32,426 bases of DNA from positions 1 through 32,426 of the forward strand of contig DHCV01000005.1 of NCBI GenBank assembly GCA_002399025.1. Reading direction: 5' to 3'. Numbering within the stretch: position 1 is the stretch's first letter; each line of letters starts with the position of its first letter. The position numbers and the translations under genes were made by a program. Under the pieces are notes generated by a model. The model had not been told where the DNA came from, did no database searches, and saw only the letters and a program-made list of their open reading frames with translations. Positions 17,396 to 26,092 of this stretch are shown one piece after another. This DNA is from Bacteroidales bacterium UBA4893 (GTDB taxonomy: Bacteria; Bacteroidota; Bacteroidia; Bacteroidales; P3).

Positions 17396-17403
17396 TATCT
17401 TTG
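17396..17403 (+). promoter_or_regulatory. -7 element TATCTTTG upstream of 17449
   Basis: TATCTTTG matches TAnnTTTG and lies 45 bp before the ATG at 17449. A TTG at 17369-17371 is 24 bp upstream, slightly beyond the usual spacing. Confidence 0.6.
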
Positions 17404-17448
17404 CTTTTCATATAAATAAATTATTTATCAATCTAATATCACTAAAAG

Positions 17449-18504
17449 ATGTTGAAAAATAGAACATATTTATTAATCGCTTTCTTATTTTGCAGTGTTT
17501 TTGTATCTAAAGCACAGATAGTTCCAGTAACAACCTCCGATTATGGCCTGATGGGTTATCCTCTTACTGTTCGCTATCAAAAATATGAAACTGATACTAA
17601 TTACAAGCAAAAAGATAAGAGAACAAGTTTTATTGATGATTATCAAATGACTTTTAATGAAAACAGACGATTGGTTGAAAGACAACATTATATTGGCGAG
17701 AACAAAGATAGATTTTCTGTTTTTACTTATGATAATGTAACTCGTGATTTACTAAAAGAAGAATTATTTGAATATAACAAAAAGATTGTTTCTACAATTA
17801 CTCATAAATATGGATATCTTGGACGCTTGGAAGAAGTTGTAGAAGTTAATTATCCTGCCTCTTTGGGTGGTGCCAACAAAATGGTTTCCCGCCAAACATA
17901 TAAATGGAATCAAAAAGGTCAATTATCGGAATATTCAATTTACGGAGACGATGCATCAATGCAGAAAACAATTCAATATTTCTATGGTCCTCAAGATAGT
18001 CTGATTTATACATTAACTACTTATGGCTTCAACAAGAATGTTGAGAAAACAACGTATAAGAGAAACTTTGCTCACTATCTAATTGAGATGACAATGTTTC
18101 GCAATGACCAGCAAACAAGAAGAGAAACTTACGATTTGAATGATCAATACCAAGTTGTTGGTAAGAAAGTATATAATGGTAAAAACAAATTAACTCTTAC
18201 CTATACCTATACTTATGATGAGCATAACTATATGCTTTCAGAGATTGCCAAAGATCAAAAAGGAAGATGGGCAATTGAATACTATTATAAGTATGACAAG
18301 GATAAGTTTTTCAACTGGACAAAGAAGACAACCTATGATGGTTGGGAACCTAAATACATTGAGACAAGGGAATTTGTCTATTCAAACAAGGAACATTTCT
18401 ATGATGACTTGAAGGATGCTGACCAAAAGAAAGTTATTAAAGTGGAAGAAGTACCACCAGCAAAACTAAAATTCCAAGAAGAAACTGAAGCTCGTTCAAA
18501 ATAG
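17449..18504 (+). CDS. Secreted protein of unknown function with YD-like repeats
   Basis: 351 aa with a Sec signal peptide (hydrophobic residues ~7-19, cleavage near SKAQ, residue ~23), so periplasmic or surface. Most of the chain is short beta-strand units rich in Tyr and Asp: 'FSVFTYDNVTRDLLKEELFEYNKK', 'SRQTYKWNQKGQLSEYSIYGDD', 'YTYTYDEHNYMLSEIAKDQKGRWAIEYYYKYD'. They resemble RHS/YD-type or toast-rack beta repeats. I do not recognise a specific family. It has its own promoter, and its stop overlaps the recN stop from the other strand by 9 bp (18496-18504). Confidence 0.85.
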   Translation: MLKNRTYLLIAFLFCSVFVSKAQIVPVTTSDYGLMGYPLTVRYQKYETDTNYKQKDKRTSFIDDYQMTFNENRRLVERQHYIGENKDRFSVFTYDNVTRDLLKEELFEYNKKIVSTITHKYGYLGRLEEVVEVNYPASLGGANKMVSRQTYKWNQKGQLSEYSIYGDDASMQKTIQYFYGPQDSLIYTLTTYGFNKNVEKTTYKRNFAHYLIEMTMFRNDQQTRRETYDLNDQYQVVGKKVYNGKNKLTLTYTYTYDEHNYMLSEIAKDQKGRWAIEYYYKYDKDKFFNWTKKTTYDGWEPKYIETREFVYSNKEHFYDDLKDADQKKVIKVEEVPPAKLKFQEETEARSK

Positions 18505-20148
18505 AAGTTCTTTTGCAAGAGCTTTTGCTGAAGGAGTTATTTTTCCATCAGATATTATTGTTGCAATTTCTTCAATCCTTTCTTCCTGAGAAAGGATTTT
18601 CATTTCTGAGTAAGTTGATTCCTCTGTATTATTCTTATAGACTTTAAAGTGAGAATCTGCTTTTGCAGCAATTTGTGGTAAATGCGTAATGGCTAAAACT
18701 TGATGGTTTTGACTAATAAGTTTCATTATATTACCAACCTTTGAAGCAATATCTCCACTAACACCAGTATCAATTTCATCAAAGATAATTGTTGGCATTG
18801 CTCCTTTATCATTCATAACAGCTTTTAGAGCAAGCATCAAACGAGAAAGTTCTCCTCCTGAAATTACCTTTGAAATAGGTTGTAACTCCCCTCCTTTGTT
18901 TGCATTAAACAAAAACTCAATATCATTTTCACCATTTGAAGATAATGTATCATTTGTTATAATGTTTATCTTTAAAACTGCATCCTTCATACCCATATCC
19001 ATAAGTAAAGGAAGAATTTCTTTTTCTATGCTTTGAGAAGAAAGTTTTCTTTCTTTTGTAATTTCTTTTGCAAAAAGGCTAAGTTGGGAGAAAATTTCTT
19101 TTTCTTCTTTCTTTAATTTTTCTATTTTATCTGACAAATTAGAGGTCTCAAGAAGCTTTTCATCAATCTCATCTCTAACCTTAAGTAATTCTTCTAATGA
19201 ATTGACAGCATGTTTCTTTTCTAATTTATAAATTAACTCTAAACGCTCTTGAACAAGCAAAAGTCTTTCCGAATTTATAGTAATAGAATCACCAAAAATA
19301 GTAAGTTCCGAAAGGATATCTTTTAATTCAATGTAGGAAGAATCTAATCTTTTAAATATTTCATCCAATGATTTGTGATGAGAAGCAATTTTAGAAATGT
19401 TTTGACGTGTAAGCTGGATAAGATTTATTGCTCCAAGGGTTTCTTCTGACTCTAAGTAATTGATTGATTCAACAATATTCGTTTTAATTTGTTCAGCATT
19501 TGACAATAAATCTATCTCTTGTTCCAACTCTTCCTGCTCCCCTTGAATTAGATTTGCACTTTCAAACTCTTCACTTAAAAACTGATAATAGGAAGATTCC
19601 TTTTGAAATTCAGCCTCTCTTTTTTCTAAATCAGCAATTTCATTAGATAATTTTCTCCAATTGGAGTAAAATGATTGATAGTTAGTGAATAAAGCTTGGT
19701 TATTTATGTAAGAATCAATGATTGAAAACTGAAATGAAGAGTTCTTTAATGTAAGAGTATTATGTTGAGAATGGATATCTATTAACCTCTCTCCCAATTC
19801 TTTCATTGTGTTTAGTTGAACGGGAGTATCATTAATAAAAGCTCTTGATTTCCCATTTGAAGTAATCTCTCTTCTAATTGTTGTTTGGGAAGAAAAATCC
19901 AAATCATTTGCATCAAAGAAAGCATTAAATGAATCATCTAATTCAAAAACTGCCTCCACAATACATTTCTTTTCCTTATCCCAAAGCACATTTGAATCTG
20001 CTCTTTGACCTATAATTAAGCCTAAAGCTCCAAGCATAATGGACTTTCCTGCTCCTGTTTCTCCAGTTATAGCGATAAAACCTTTGTTGAAAGGTATATC
20101 CATTTTCCTTATTAGAGCATAGTTTTCAATCTTTAAATTCTGCAGCAT
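18496..20148 (-). CDS. recN: DNA repair protein RecN
   Basis: 550 aa. RecN is an SMC-like ATPase that acts early in double-strand break repair. Walker A 'ITGETGAGKSIMLGALGLIIGQRAD' is at the N-terminus. A long coiled-coil arm runs through the middle, with many Glu/Lys-rich heptads from about residue 150 to 370. The ABC signature 'ISGGELSRLMLALKAVM' and Walker B 'TIIFDEIDTGVSGD' are at the C-terminus, followed by 'LAITHLPQIAAKADSHFKVYK'. Length fits. Its 3' end overlaps the convergent 17449 gene by 9 bp. It is 69 bp downstream of the 162-aa gene, with no TAnnTTTG element in the gap, so it may be transcribed from the 20822 promoter. Confidence 0.98.
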   Translation of the reverse strand: MLQNLKIENYALIRKMDIPFNKGFIAITGETGAGKSIMLGALGLIIGQRADSNVLWDKEKKCIVEAVFELDDSFNAFFDANDLDFSSQTTIRREITSNGKSRAFINDTPVQLNTMKELGERLIDIHSQHNTLTLKNSSFQFSIIDSYINNQALFTNYQSFYSNWRKLSNEIADLEKREAEFQKESSYYQFLSEEFESANLIQGEQEELEQEIDLLSNAEQIKTNIVESINYLESEETLGAINLIQLTRQNISKIASHHKSLDEIFKRLDSSYIELKDILSELTIFGDSITINSERLLLVQERLELIYKLEKKHAVNSLEELLKVRDEIDEKLLETSNLSDKIEKLKKEEKEIFSQLSLFAKEITKERKLSSQSIEKEILPLLMDMGMKDAVLKINIITNDTLSSNGENDIEFLFNANKGGELQPISKVISGGELSRLMLALKAVMNDKGAMPTIIFDEIDTGVSGDIASKVGNIMKLISQNHQVLAITHLPQIAAKADSHFKVYKNNTEESTYSEMKILSQEERIEEIATIISDGKITPSAKALAKELLF

Positions 20149-20217
20149 TTTATCTATATCTTCAGATTAGTTAGTAAATATAAAGTATTGTTATTTAGGT
20201 TATTTTATAAGCGAGTA

Positions 20218-20706
20218 TTATCTTGAATTAAGCTTCAAGATTTCCAAAACTATCTCTGTTAGTTTCGTTGGATTTAGTTTCTCCATAAAAGGTTTTATAT
20301 CCTCAATTTTACCTCCTTCATTTAGAATAGAAGTTATTTTCTGCATATCATCTTCAGAAAAACTCTTTATTAATAAATCAATTAAAGCTTTATTCTTATC
20401 CACATTTGACTTACTATTTTCATTATGCAAAGAAGAATTATAAGACTCCAAGATAAACATTAACTTATTGAACTCCTTTACAGTAAGTTCTTTCTCAATA
20501 GCAAAAAGAGTTTCCTTAAATCTATCGTAAGTTTCATCCTTAGAGAAGTTACTCTCAATAAATTTTGTAGCATTTATAGCCCATTTCAAATACTTGTTTT
20601 GGTCTTTAAACGAAAACGTAGCATATAACCCCCCTCCATTATCAGGATATATACCCTTTTGAATATCAAATCCTTCCTTAATAATATCATTTAATATTGT
20701 GTTCAT
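20218..20706 (-). CDS. Hypothetical helical protein upstream of recN
   Basis: 162 aa, no signal peptide or membrane segment, so cytoplasmic. I do not recognise the family. The N-terminal third ('GIYPDNGGGLYATFSFKDQNKYLKWAINATKFIESNF') looks like the kind of helical domain often found in proteins tied to AbiV/abortive or DNA-binding genes, but that is only an impression. The middle is an Asn/Ser/Lys linker (~95-105) and the C-terminus is helical. The codon usage is as AT-rich as its neighbours. It has its own -7 element at 20822 and probably shares a transcript with recN. Confidence 0.7.
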   Translation of the reverse strand: MNTILNDIIKEGFDIQKGIYPDNGGGLYATFSFKDQNKYLKWAINATKFIESNFSKDETYDRFKETLFAIEKELTVKEFNKLMFILESYNSSLHNENSKSNVDKNKALIDLLIKSFSEDDMQKITSILNEGGKIEDIKPFMEKLNPTKLTEIVLEILKLNSR

Positions 20707-20821
20707 AAAAAATTATTTTTGGTTTATACATTAATTCCTTTGACTTATATTTCTCTTTCTCCTTCTAAATATGATTCCAAAAAATCAAATTATCATCCTT
20801 ATTTAAGTAGTTTTCGAACTT

Positions 20822-20829
20822 CAAAGATA
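20822..20829 (-). promoter_or_regulatory. -7 element TATCTTTG for the 162-aa gene and recN
   Basis: The plus strand CAAAGATA is TATCTTTG on the minus strand, matching TAnnTTTG. It is 116 bp upstream of the start at 20706. The repeat array at 20872 begins 43 bp further upstream. Confidence 0.55.
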
Positions 20830-20871
20830 AGAACTTTAATTGAAAAAAATATTATTTGATTATATTTTTAT

Positions 20872-20934
20872 AGAATCAAGTTTTAATTTATTAGAATCAA
20901 GTTTTAATTTATTAGAATCTAATTCAATTTATCA
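20872..20934 (+). repeat. 21-bp tandem array, family A, locus 2
   Basis: Two identical units, 20872-20892 and 20893-20913, both starting AGAATCAAGTTTTAATTTA, then a diverged third at 20914-20934 (AGAATCTAATTCAATTTATC). The repeats read on the plus strand although both flanking genes are on the minus strand. With the terminator at 20961 they account for most of the 20707-21018 gap. Confidence 0.93.
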
Positions 20935-20960
20935 CTTACTTATTCAATTTTTGAAGAATA

Positions 20961-21001
20961 AAAAACTCGTTGAATGATTGCAAAATCTGTTCAACGAGTT
21001 T
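20961..21001 (-). terminator. Rho-independent terminator of the FKBP-exonuclease operon
   Basis: On the minus strand AAACTCGTTGAA (21001-20990) pairs perfectly with TTCAACGAGTTT (20974-20963) and runs into TTTTT. It lies 17 bp past the exonuclease stop. Confidence 0.9.
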
Positions 21002-21018
21002 ATGAATAATTAGAAATC

Positions 21019-21825
21019 TTACCTTGAAAAATTTCTTAGTTTTATTTCTGTTATAATTTTTTTAGTAGATAAAGGGAAATCTGCATTCATCATCCATGAA
21101 AAATAAGATGGGTCATTTTTGAAGATTTCTTCTACTATTCTTCCTTTGTATTTCCCAAAATTTATACATTCCTTTCCATTAGAATCATAAACCAAATGCC
21201 CAACCAAGTCAACCCAATTACTATTTCTTGTAAATTCATGTAAGGATTGAATATCGTTTACAATAGGAACGGAAATCTTACCTTCATTATCCTCATACTC
21301 AACTCCTTCGTATCTCTTCAATTGGGCTAGAAAAATCTCATAGGTCGCAATTGTATCTGCTTCAGCTGAGTGAGCATTAACCAATTCTTTCCCACAATAA
21401 AACTTATAGGCAGCCTTGAGAGTGCGAGATTCCATCTTGTGAAATATATTCATTACATCAACAAATCGTCTGTTTGAAATGTCAAAATCAAAACCATTCC
21501 TAAGGAATTCTTCAATAAGAAGAGGAATATCAAATTTATTTGAGTTATATCCTGCTAAGTCTGAATTCCCTATAAAAGCATTTAACTCTCCAGCAAGTTG
21601 CCTAAAAGTTGGTTTGTCTTTCACATCTTTATCTTTTATTCCATGAATTTTAGTTGCTTGTTCTGGGATATGGCATTCAGGATTAATCCTATAGGTTCTT
21701 ACCTCTTCTTTACCATTAGTATTTATCTTCAAAAGACTAATTTCAATTATCTTGTCTTGTCCAACAACTACTCCTGTGCTTTCAATATCAAAGAAGATAA
21801 TTGGCTTACTTAGGTTTAGTATCAT
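21019..21825 (-). CDS. DnaQ-like DEDDh 3'-5' exonuclease
   Basis: 268 aa. The N-terminal ~175 residues are an epsilon/RNase T-type exonuclease. Motif ExoI is 'IIFFDIESTGV' (Asp13, Glu15), ExoII 'DLAGYNSNKFDIPLL', and ExoIII 'NAHSAEADTIATYEIF' with the His-Asp pair of the DEDDh class. A C-terminal extension (~225-268) reads 'INFGKYKGRIVEEIFKNDPSYFSWMMNADFP', a DUF3820-like module often appended to such exonucleases. It could serve in polymerase III proofreading or general DNA repair; this form is usually annotated simply as an exonuclease. It is the last gene of the operon, 57 bp after the FKBP gene. Confidence 0.93.
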   Translation of the reverse strand: MILNLSKPIIFFDIESTGVVVGQDKIIEISLLKINTNGKEEVRTYRINPECHIPEQATKIHGIKDKDVKDKPTFRQLAGELNAFIGNSDLAGYNSNKFDIPLLIEEFLRNGFDFDISNRRFVDVMNIFHKMESRTLKAAYKFYCGKELVNAHSAEADTIATYEIFLAQLKRYEGVEYEDNEGKISVPIVNDIQSLHEFTRNSNWVDLVGHLVYDSNGKECINFGKYKGRIVEEIFKNDPSYFSWMMNADFPLSTKKIITEIKLRNFSR

Positions 21826-21882
21826 AATTATTACTTTTGTAGGTTTGTAGATTTATTTAATTGATTATTAAGTGAACTGAGT

Positions 21883-22857
21883 TTATTTTTGTGGCTTTGG
21901 TGTTTCAATTGCTTTCTCAATTTCAACCAATTCGAGTTCAAAAATAAGTGGTGTTGATGGTGCAATTGCTCCTTGTCCTCTTTCGCCATAAGCCATTTTG
22001 GATGGAAGAAGAATGATTGCTTTGTCTCCCTTTTGCATCATCTTAACTCCTTCTTCAAATCCTTTAATCATCATTCCTTGACCAATTGTGAATGGAAGTG
22101 GCTCATAAGGACGACCTTGAGAGTAAATTCTAGCTTCTTTTGCTGCTGATTCAACGCTGGTATCAAAGAGTTTGCCATCAACAAACTTTCCAATATAGTG
22201 AACCTTTACCTTATCTGTTGCCTTAGGTGTTTCTTTTGAGGTTGATGAAGAAAGCTTTTTGAAGTAAATTCCGTTTGTTAGTTTGTTTTCAAAGCCATAA
22301 TCCTTGATTGCTTTTTGAATAATTCCAGGTTCTAATGCTGACAAACTATCTGAAACATGTTTTTGTTGTTTCATTTGTTCTTCTTGTTTCTTACGCATCT
22401 CTTCTTCTTCTTCTGCTTGCTGCTGTGGTGTCTTTATATCATCAATTTGGAGTGTCCAAAAGGCATACATTCCAGATTTGAAATAAGGAGGAAGATTGCC
22501 TCCAAAAAGTTTTTCAATTGAGTCTTTTGGGAAAGCGAAAGTACATGTTTCTCCCTTACGCATAAGCAGTGCACCATCAACTAAATCTCCTACAAAAACT
22601 TTTGAAGCATCGTCAATTCTAACCATTGGTTGTGAAGGCATTTTATCTCCATCAGCCACAAGCGTATCTCCGAACTTAATTGTAAACTTTCCAATCAATA
22701 AGTCATCCTTTTGAACCTTCTGTCCATTTGGGTTTCTCACCTCAAACTTATAGATTACCTTTTCTTTTGAAGTTGTAAACCCTTCCAAAGGATTCTTTTG
22801 TGCAAAAATAGTTGTTGCAAATATTATTGTAGCAACTAATAAAATTGTTTTTTTCAT
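21883..22857 (-). CDS. Periplasmic FKBP-type peptidyl-prolyl isomerase (two domains)
   Basis: 324 aa with a Sec signal peptide (cleavage near FAQKN, residue ~20). Residues ~30-140 form a degenerate FKBP-like domain ('KKDDLLIGKFTIKFGD', 'VGDLVDGALLMRKGETCTFAFPKDS'). A Gln/Glu-rich helical linker (~145-165) follows. Residues ~205-320 are a good FKBP domain: 'DKVKVHYIGKFVDGKLFDTSVESA', 'LPFTIGQGMMIKGFEEGVKMMQKGDKAIILLPSKMAYG', 'IAPSTPLIFELELVEIE'. It catalyses proline isomerisation in secreted proteins. It is 13 bp downstream of a paralogous lipoprotein gene, and both share the unusual 'IYSxxRxYEP' insert. Confidence 0.95.
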   Translation of the reverse strand: MKKTILLVATIIFATTIFAQKNPLEGFTTSKEKVIYKFEVRNPNGQKVQKDDLLIGKFTIKFGDTLVADGDKMPSQPMVRIDDASKVFVGDLVDGALLMRKGETCTFAFPKDSIEKLFGGNLPPYFKSGMYAFWTLQIDDIKTPQQQAEEEEEMRKKQEEQMKQQKHVSDSLSALEPGIIQKAIKDYGFENKLTNGIYFKKLSSSTSKETPKATDKVKVHYIGKFVDGKLFDTSVESAAKEARIYSQGRPYEPLPFTIGQGMMIKGFEEGVKMMQKGDKAIILLPSKMAYGERGQGAIAPSTPLIFELELVEIEKAIETPKPQK

Positions 22858-22870
22858 ACTTTAATTCCTA

Positions 22871-23767
22871 TTATTTTTTTCTTATTATGTTTATTAATGT
22901 TATGTCAAATATCAAAATTGAATTAGGTTTAATTGGTCCATATGCATTTTGTCCATAGCCTAATTTAGAAGGGATAATAAGTTTTGCTTTTCCTCCTTTT
23001 TTCATTAATGTAATCCCTTGAGTCCATCCTGCAATCAAACCCTCATCTCCCAAAACAAAGCTAAAAGGTTCATATCTTCTATCCTTAGAATAAATTTCTG
23101 CACTATGAGCAATAGGCTTTATATTAGTATCAATTATCTTTCCATCAAGAGTAGATACAGAATAATTAACTAAAACTTCATCTCCATAATCTGGATTTTC
23201 TCCCTCTCCTTCCAAAATATTAATAAAATACAACCCGCTTTCTTGCATTTCTGCAGTAAGTAAATTAGTTTGTATGTAATGTTCTATTGTATCCCTTTCT
23301 CTTTGCTCTTGTTCCATCAAAAGTTTATCCTCTTGGGTTATCTCCTTTTGAGAAATAATTTGCTGTACTTTTAAGACAAAATATATCTTATCAGAGTGTC
23401 TTAGAACTAAATTATTAGCATATTTTGAAGCACTATCAGCAGGGATAATAATAATTGCACTATCTCCAACATGCAAGTTTAGAAGAAATTCATCAACAGT
23501 TCCCTTTTCAGAACCAATAACAGTGAATAATCTTTCAGGTTTTCCATAATTGGAGTAAAGCAAAACAGAATCATTAATCTTTATTTCCATTTCTCCATAA
23601 AGAATATCGCCTACCTTAGCCTTATAATTAGCTTTATTATTCACACAATGCTTGAATGAAAAACCGAGTTCTGTTGTAATAAATTCGCTTGTTTTATCCT
23701 TATTACAAGAAAAAAACAATGAACTTATTGTTGAAATTAATATTATTATTGATATTTTTACTCTCAT
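22871..23767 (-). CDS. FKBP-type peptidyl-prolyl isomerase lipoprotein
   Basis: 298 aa. The signal has a lipobox FFSC with the lipidated Cys at residue 21. Like its downstream neighbour it has a degenerate N-terminal FKBP-like region (~40-145), a Glu/Gln-rich linker ('QEDKLLMEQEQRERD'), and a C-terminal FKBP domain (~195-298): 'DEVLVNYSVSTLDGKIIDTN', 'EPFSFVLGDEGLIAGWTQGITLMKKGGKAKLIIPSKLGYG', 'IKPNSILIFDITLINI'. The usual FD of the active site (as in 'LFDTS') is replaced by ID ('IIDTN'), so activity may be reduced. It starts 10 bp after the gldI-like gene and is part of the same operon. Confidence 0.93.
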   Translation of the reverse strand: MRVKISIIILISTISSLFFSCNKDKTSEFITTELGFSFKHCVNNKANYKAKVGDILYGEMEIKINDSVLLYSNYGKPERLFTVIGSEKGTVDEFLLNLHVGDSAIIIIPADSASKYANNLVLRHSDKIYFVLKVQQIISQKEITQEDKLLMEQEQRERDTIEHYIQTNLLTAEMQESGLYFINILEGEGENPDYGDEVLVNYSVSTLDGKIIDTNIKPIAHSAEIYSKDRRYEPFSFVLGDEGLIAGWTQGITLMKKGGKAKLIIPSKLGYGQNAYGPIKPNSILIFDITLINIIRKK

Positions 23768-23777
23768 TCCAATACTA

Positions 23778-24338
23778 TTATTTTACTTCTTTAATTTCAA
23801 TTTCATAAACTAAGCTTGAGTGCTTGGGAATTCTATCTCCGTCTCCTTGAAGTCCATAAGCTAAGAACGAAGGAATTATTGCTCTTAGTTTAGAATTCTC
23901 TTTCAAACCATTTAAAACGTAAATTAAACCAACAACATTTTGTTCAGATTTTAAATTAATTACTTTTGCTCCATCAATTTTTGAATCAAATACCTTAGTA
24001 CCGTCAAGCAATTCAATCTTACAATCAATCAAAGCAACTGAGTTTGATGAAATTGTTTTTCCTTTACCTTCCTCAATCAAATTAACAAATACTCCACTAT
24101 CTAAATGTTGCATTTCCCATTTTCTTCGCTTGATATAACCCTGTATTTGCTGAACCTCTTTCTCATTTGTAATTTGATTTACTTTCAAGAGTGCCTTATC
24201 TATTTTTTCATCCTTAGTTTCCTGTCTTGGCTTTTCTCTCTTCTCTCTTAATACTATTGCATAATGATTATTATACTTATCTCCACAACTACTAAGAAAA
24301 ATAATTAATCCTATAATAAATAAACATTGTCTTTTCAT
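23778..24338 (-). CDS. gldI: GldI-like FKBP lipoprotein
   Basis: 186 aa. The start is the ATG at 24338 (MKRQCLFIIGLIIFLSSC), giving a lipoprotein with Cys at residue 18; a longer frame to 24518 would run into the DHH gene. The FKBP domain (~85-186) shows 'IDCKIELLDGTKVFDSK', 'GLIYVLNGLKENSKLRAIIPSFLAYG' and 'IPKHSSLVYEIEIKEV'. GldI is a periplasmic isomerase first found in gliding Flavobacterium. The order DHH phosphoesterase - gldI - FKBP is conserved in Bacteroidota, which is why I use the name. It does not by itself show that this organism glides. Confidence 0.82.
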   Translation of the reverse strand: MKRQCLFIIGLIIFLSSCGDKYNNHYAIVLREKREKPRQETKDEKIDKALLKVNQITNEKEVQQIQGYIKRRKWEMQHLDSGVFVNLIEEGKGKTISSNSVALIDCKIELLDGTKVFDSKIDGAKVINLKSEQNVVGLIYVLNGLKENSKLRAIIPSFLAYGLQGDGDRIPKHSSLVYEIEIKEVK

Positions 24339-24378
24339 TTGAGCATCATATTTTAAAGAGAATAAATACATTAATATA

Positions 24379-25392
24379 TTAATTACAAGTGTTTTTAATT
24401 TGCTTAGTAAGATTTTCAAGCACCCAATCCAAACTTTCAAATGAATGACCACCAGCTGCTTTTTGATGTCCGCCACCATTCCAGTACTTTCTTGCAAACT
24501 TATTAACATCAAAATCATGTTTTGAACGTAATGAGATTCTAATCCTATCCATTCGTTCAGTTACTAAGGCTCCAAACTCGATGCCTTTCATTGTTAAACA
24601 AAAGTTCACAACACCTTCACAATCTCCAATCTGATAATTAAATCGTTTTAAATCCTCCTTAGAAAGATAAATCAATGCAGCTTTTTCTTTATGAAAAACA
24701 GTCAATCTCTCAGAAAGACAAAAGCCCAATAAACGAAGTCGGTTCTCTGAATAAGTATTATAAACTTCTTGATGAACATATTCAACATCCACTCCATAAT
24801 CAACTAATTCTGCAACAATCTCATAAGTCCTTCTATTATTACATGAAAAACTAAAACTTCCTGTATCGGTGCAAATACCTACATAAATACCTTGTGCAAT
24901 TTCTTTAGTCAAGAATGGTTTTTCTTCCATCAATTGAAGAACTTCATAAAGCAGCTCTGATGTTGAAGATACATTTATCTTAGAAAACACTAAATCAAAA
25001 TTATGTATTTCTGGTTCAAGATGATGATCAATTAGAATTTTTTGTTTTGGAGATGTAATTAATATATCTTTAAGAAAATCTCCCGCTCTATGAAATGCAT
25101 TAAAATCCAAACAAATAATCAAATCTGTTTGTTCAATTGCAGCTTTGGCATCATTAAATCTTTTGGAAGCAATAATATAAGGAATATCTATCATTATGAA
25201 ATCCAAAAAACTTGGATATTCGTTAGGAATGAGAATTTCTGTGTTTTTGTTTTTGGATTTTAGATAGTTATACATAGCACATGCAGCACCAATTGTATCG
25301 CCATCAGGATTAAAATGAGACACCAAAAGTATATTATTAGCTTTATCAATTTTATTCCTTAATTCGTTAATGTAAGTTTGAGGGAATAGCAT
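24379..25392 (-). CDS. DHH-family phosphoesterase (NrnA-like)
   Basis: 337 aa. A DHH/DHHA1 enzyme of the nano-RNase/pAp-phosphatase group, which degrades oligoribonucleotides of a few bases and 3'-phosphoadenosine 5'-phosphate. The metal-binding motifs are 'LLVSHFNPDGDTIGA' (residues ~22-36), 'LIICLDFNAFHRAGDF', 'KILIDHHLEP' (the DHH motif) and 'GICTDTGSFSF'. The C-terminal DHHA1 domain ends 'YWNGGGHQKAAGGHS'. The start MLFPQTYINEL follows a TATCTTTG promoter by 38 bp. It is the first gene of the operon running to the exonuclease. Confidence 0.93.
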   Translation of the reverse strand: MLFPQTYINELRNKIDKANNILLVSHFNPDGDTIGAACAMYNYLKSKNKNTEILIPNEYPSFLDFIMIDIPYIIASKRFNDAKAAIEQTDLIICLDFNAFHRAGDFLKDILITSPKQKILIDHHLEPEIHNFDLVFSKINVSSTSELLYEVLQLMEEKPFLTKEIAQGIYVGICTDTGSFSFSCNNRRTYEIVAELVDYGVDVEYVHQEVYNTYSENRLRLLGFCLSERLTVFHKEKAALIYLSKEDLKRFNYQIGDCEGVVNFCLTMKGIEFGALVTERMDRIRISLRSKHDFDVNKFARKYWNGGGHQKAAGGHSFESLDWVLENLTKQIKNTCN

Positions 25393-25430
25393 AAAAATTA
25401 TCTAAATAAATTATTAAAAAATATAATCTG

Positions 25431-25438
25431 CAAAGATA
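25431..25438 (-). promoter_or_regulatory. -7 element TATCTTTG for the DHH-FKBP-exonuclease operon
   Basis: The plus strand CAAAGATA is TATCTTTG on the minus strand, 38 bp upstream of the DHH gene start. It also lies downstream of the XRE stop (25471), so this operon has its own promoter. No -33 TTTG is visible. Confidence 0.6.
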
Positions 25439-25470
25439 ATTAATTATACTTAATACACCTAAAAGATAGT

Positions 25471-26085
25471 TTAGTTTTTAGGAAATTCCTCAAAACTATT
25501 ATCTGAATAAAAGACAATTATTTTTTTAATGTGCTTTACTTCATTAGATGGATTAGAATCAACCCTATCTTGATTAGATTCCTTTAATATCTTGCCTATA
25601 CTTTCAGGTTCAGTAATAGTATCTAAATTCTTATTAACTGACAGACTCTTCTTAGTTTTACTTTCTTCAATACTATTTTGCAAAAAATCCTTTTCTTTAT
25701 AATGTTTCTCCAATATCTCAATCTTTTTCTCTAAATCACTTATCTTGTTCTTATTATTAATATTCCTATTATCTTCTTGTATGTCATCAAATAATGACTC
25801 TGCAAAACCATTATTATGCTTTATTGAAGGCTCTGAGAATTTAATATTTTCATCTTGAAAATCTTTTTCACCAGAAATTGAAAACAAAGACCCTTTTCCC
25901 AAAATTAGCCAATTTGAATCTACATCTTTAAATCTATTTAAAATTTTAGTAACTAAATCCAATGATGGATTATTTCTTCCTGAAAGTATATGAGAAATTG
26001 AAGATCTCTGAACTCCAATTTCGTCTGCAAACTGTGTTGGATTTAATCCTAAAGATTTCATCAACAAAACGATTCTTTCTTGCAT
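25471..26085 (-). CDS. XRE-family transcriptional regulator
   Basis: 204 aa. Residues ~1-66 are a Cro/CI helix-turn-helix: 'LNPTQFADEIGVQRSSISHILSGRNNPSLDLVTKILNRF', followed by 'DSNWLILGKGS'. The middle is a polar linker with a short coiled coil ('NKNKISDLEKKIEILEKHYKEK'). The C-terminus 'HIKKIIVFYSDNSFEEFPKN' is a short motif seen in many Bacteroidota regulators of this shape. There is no LexA/CI peptidase domain. The start is ATG at 26085; a TTG two codons upstream is less likely. Three TTACAATTGTA palindromes lie within 85 bp upstream, so autoregulation is probable. A link to umuDC is possible but not shown. Confidence 0.9.
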   Translation of the reverse strand: MQERIVLLMKSLGLNPTQFADEIGVQRSSISHILSGRNNPSLDLVTKILNRFKDVDSNWLILGKGSLFSISGEKDFQDENIKFSEPSIKHNNGFAESLFDDIQEDNRNINNKNKISDLEKKIEILEKHYKEKDFLQNSIEESKTKKSLSVNKNLDTITEPESIGKILKESNQDRVDSNPSNEVKHIKKIIVFYSDNSFEEFPKN

Positions 26086-26092
26086 AATCAAT

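Noticed and set aside
24339..24518. N-terminal extension of the gldI-like gene
   Set aside because: It overlaps the DHH gene in another frame and would bury the lipoprotein signal.
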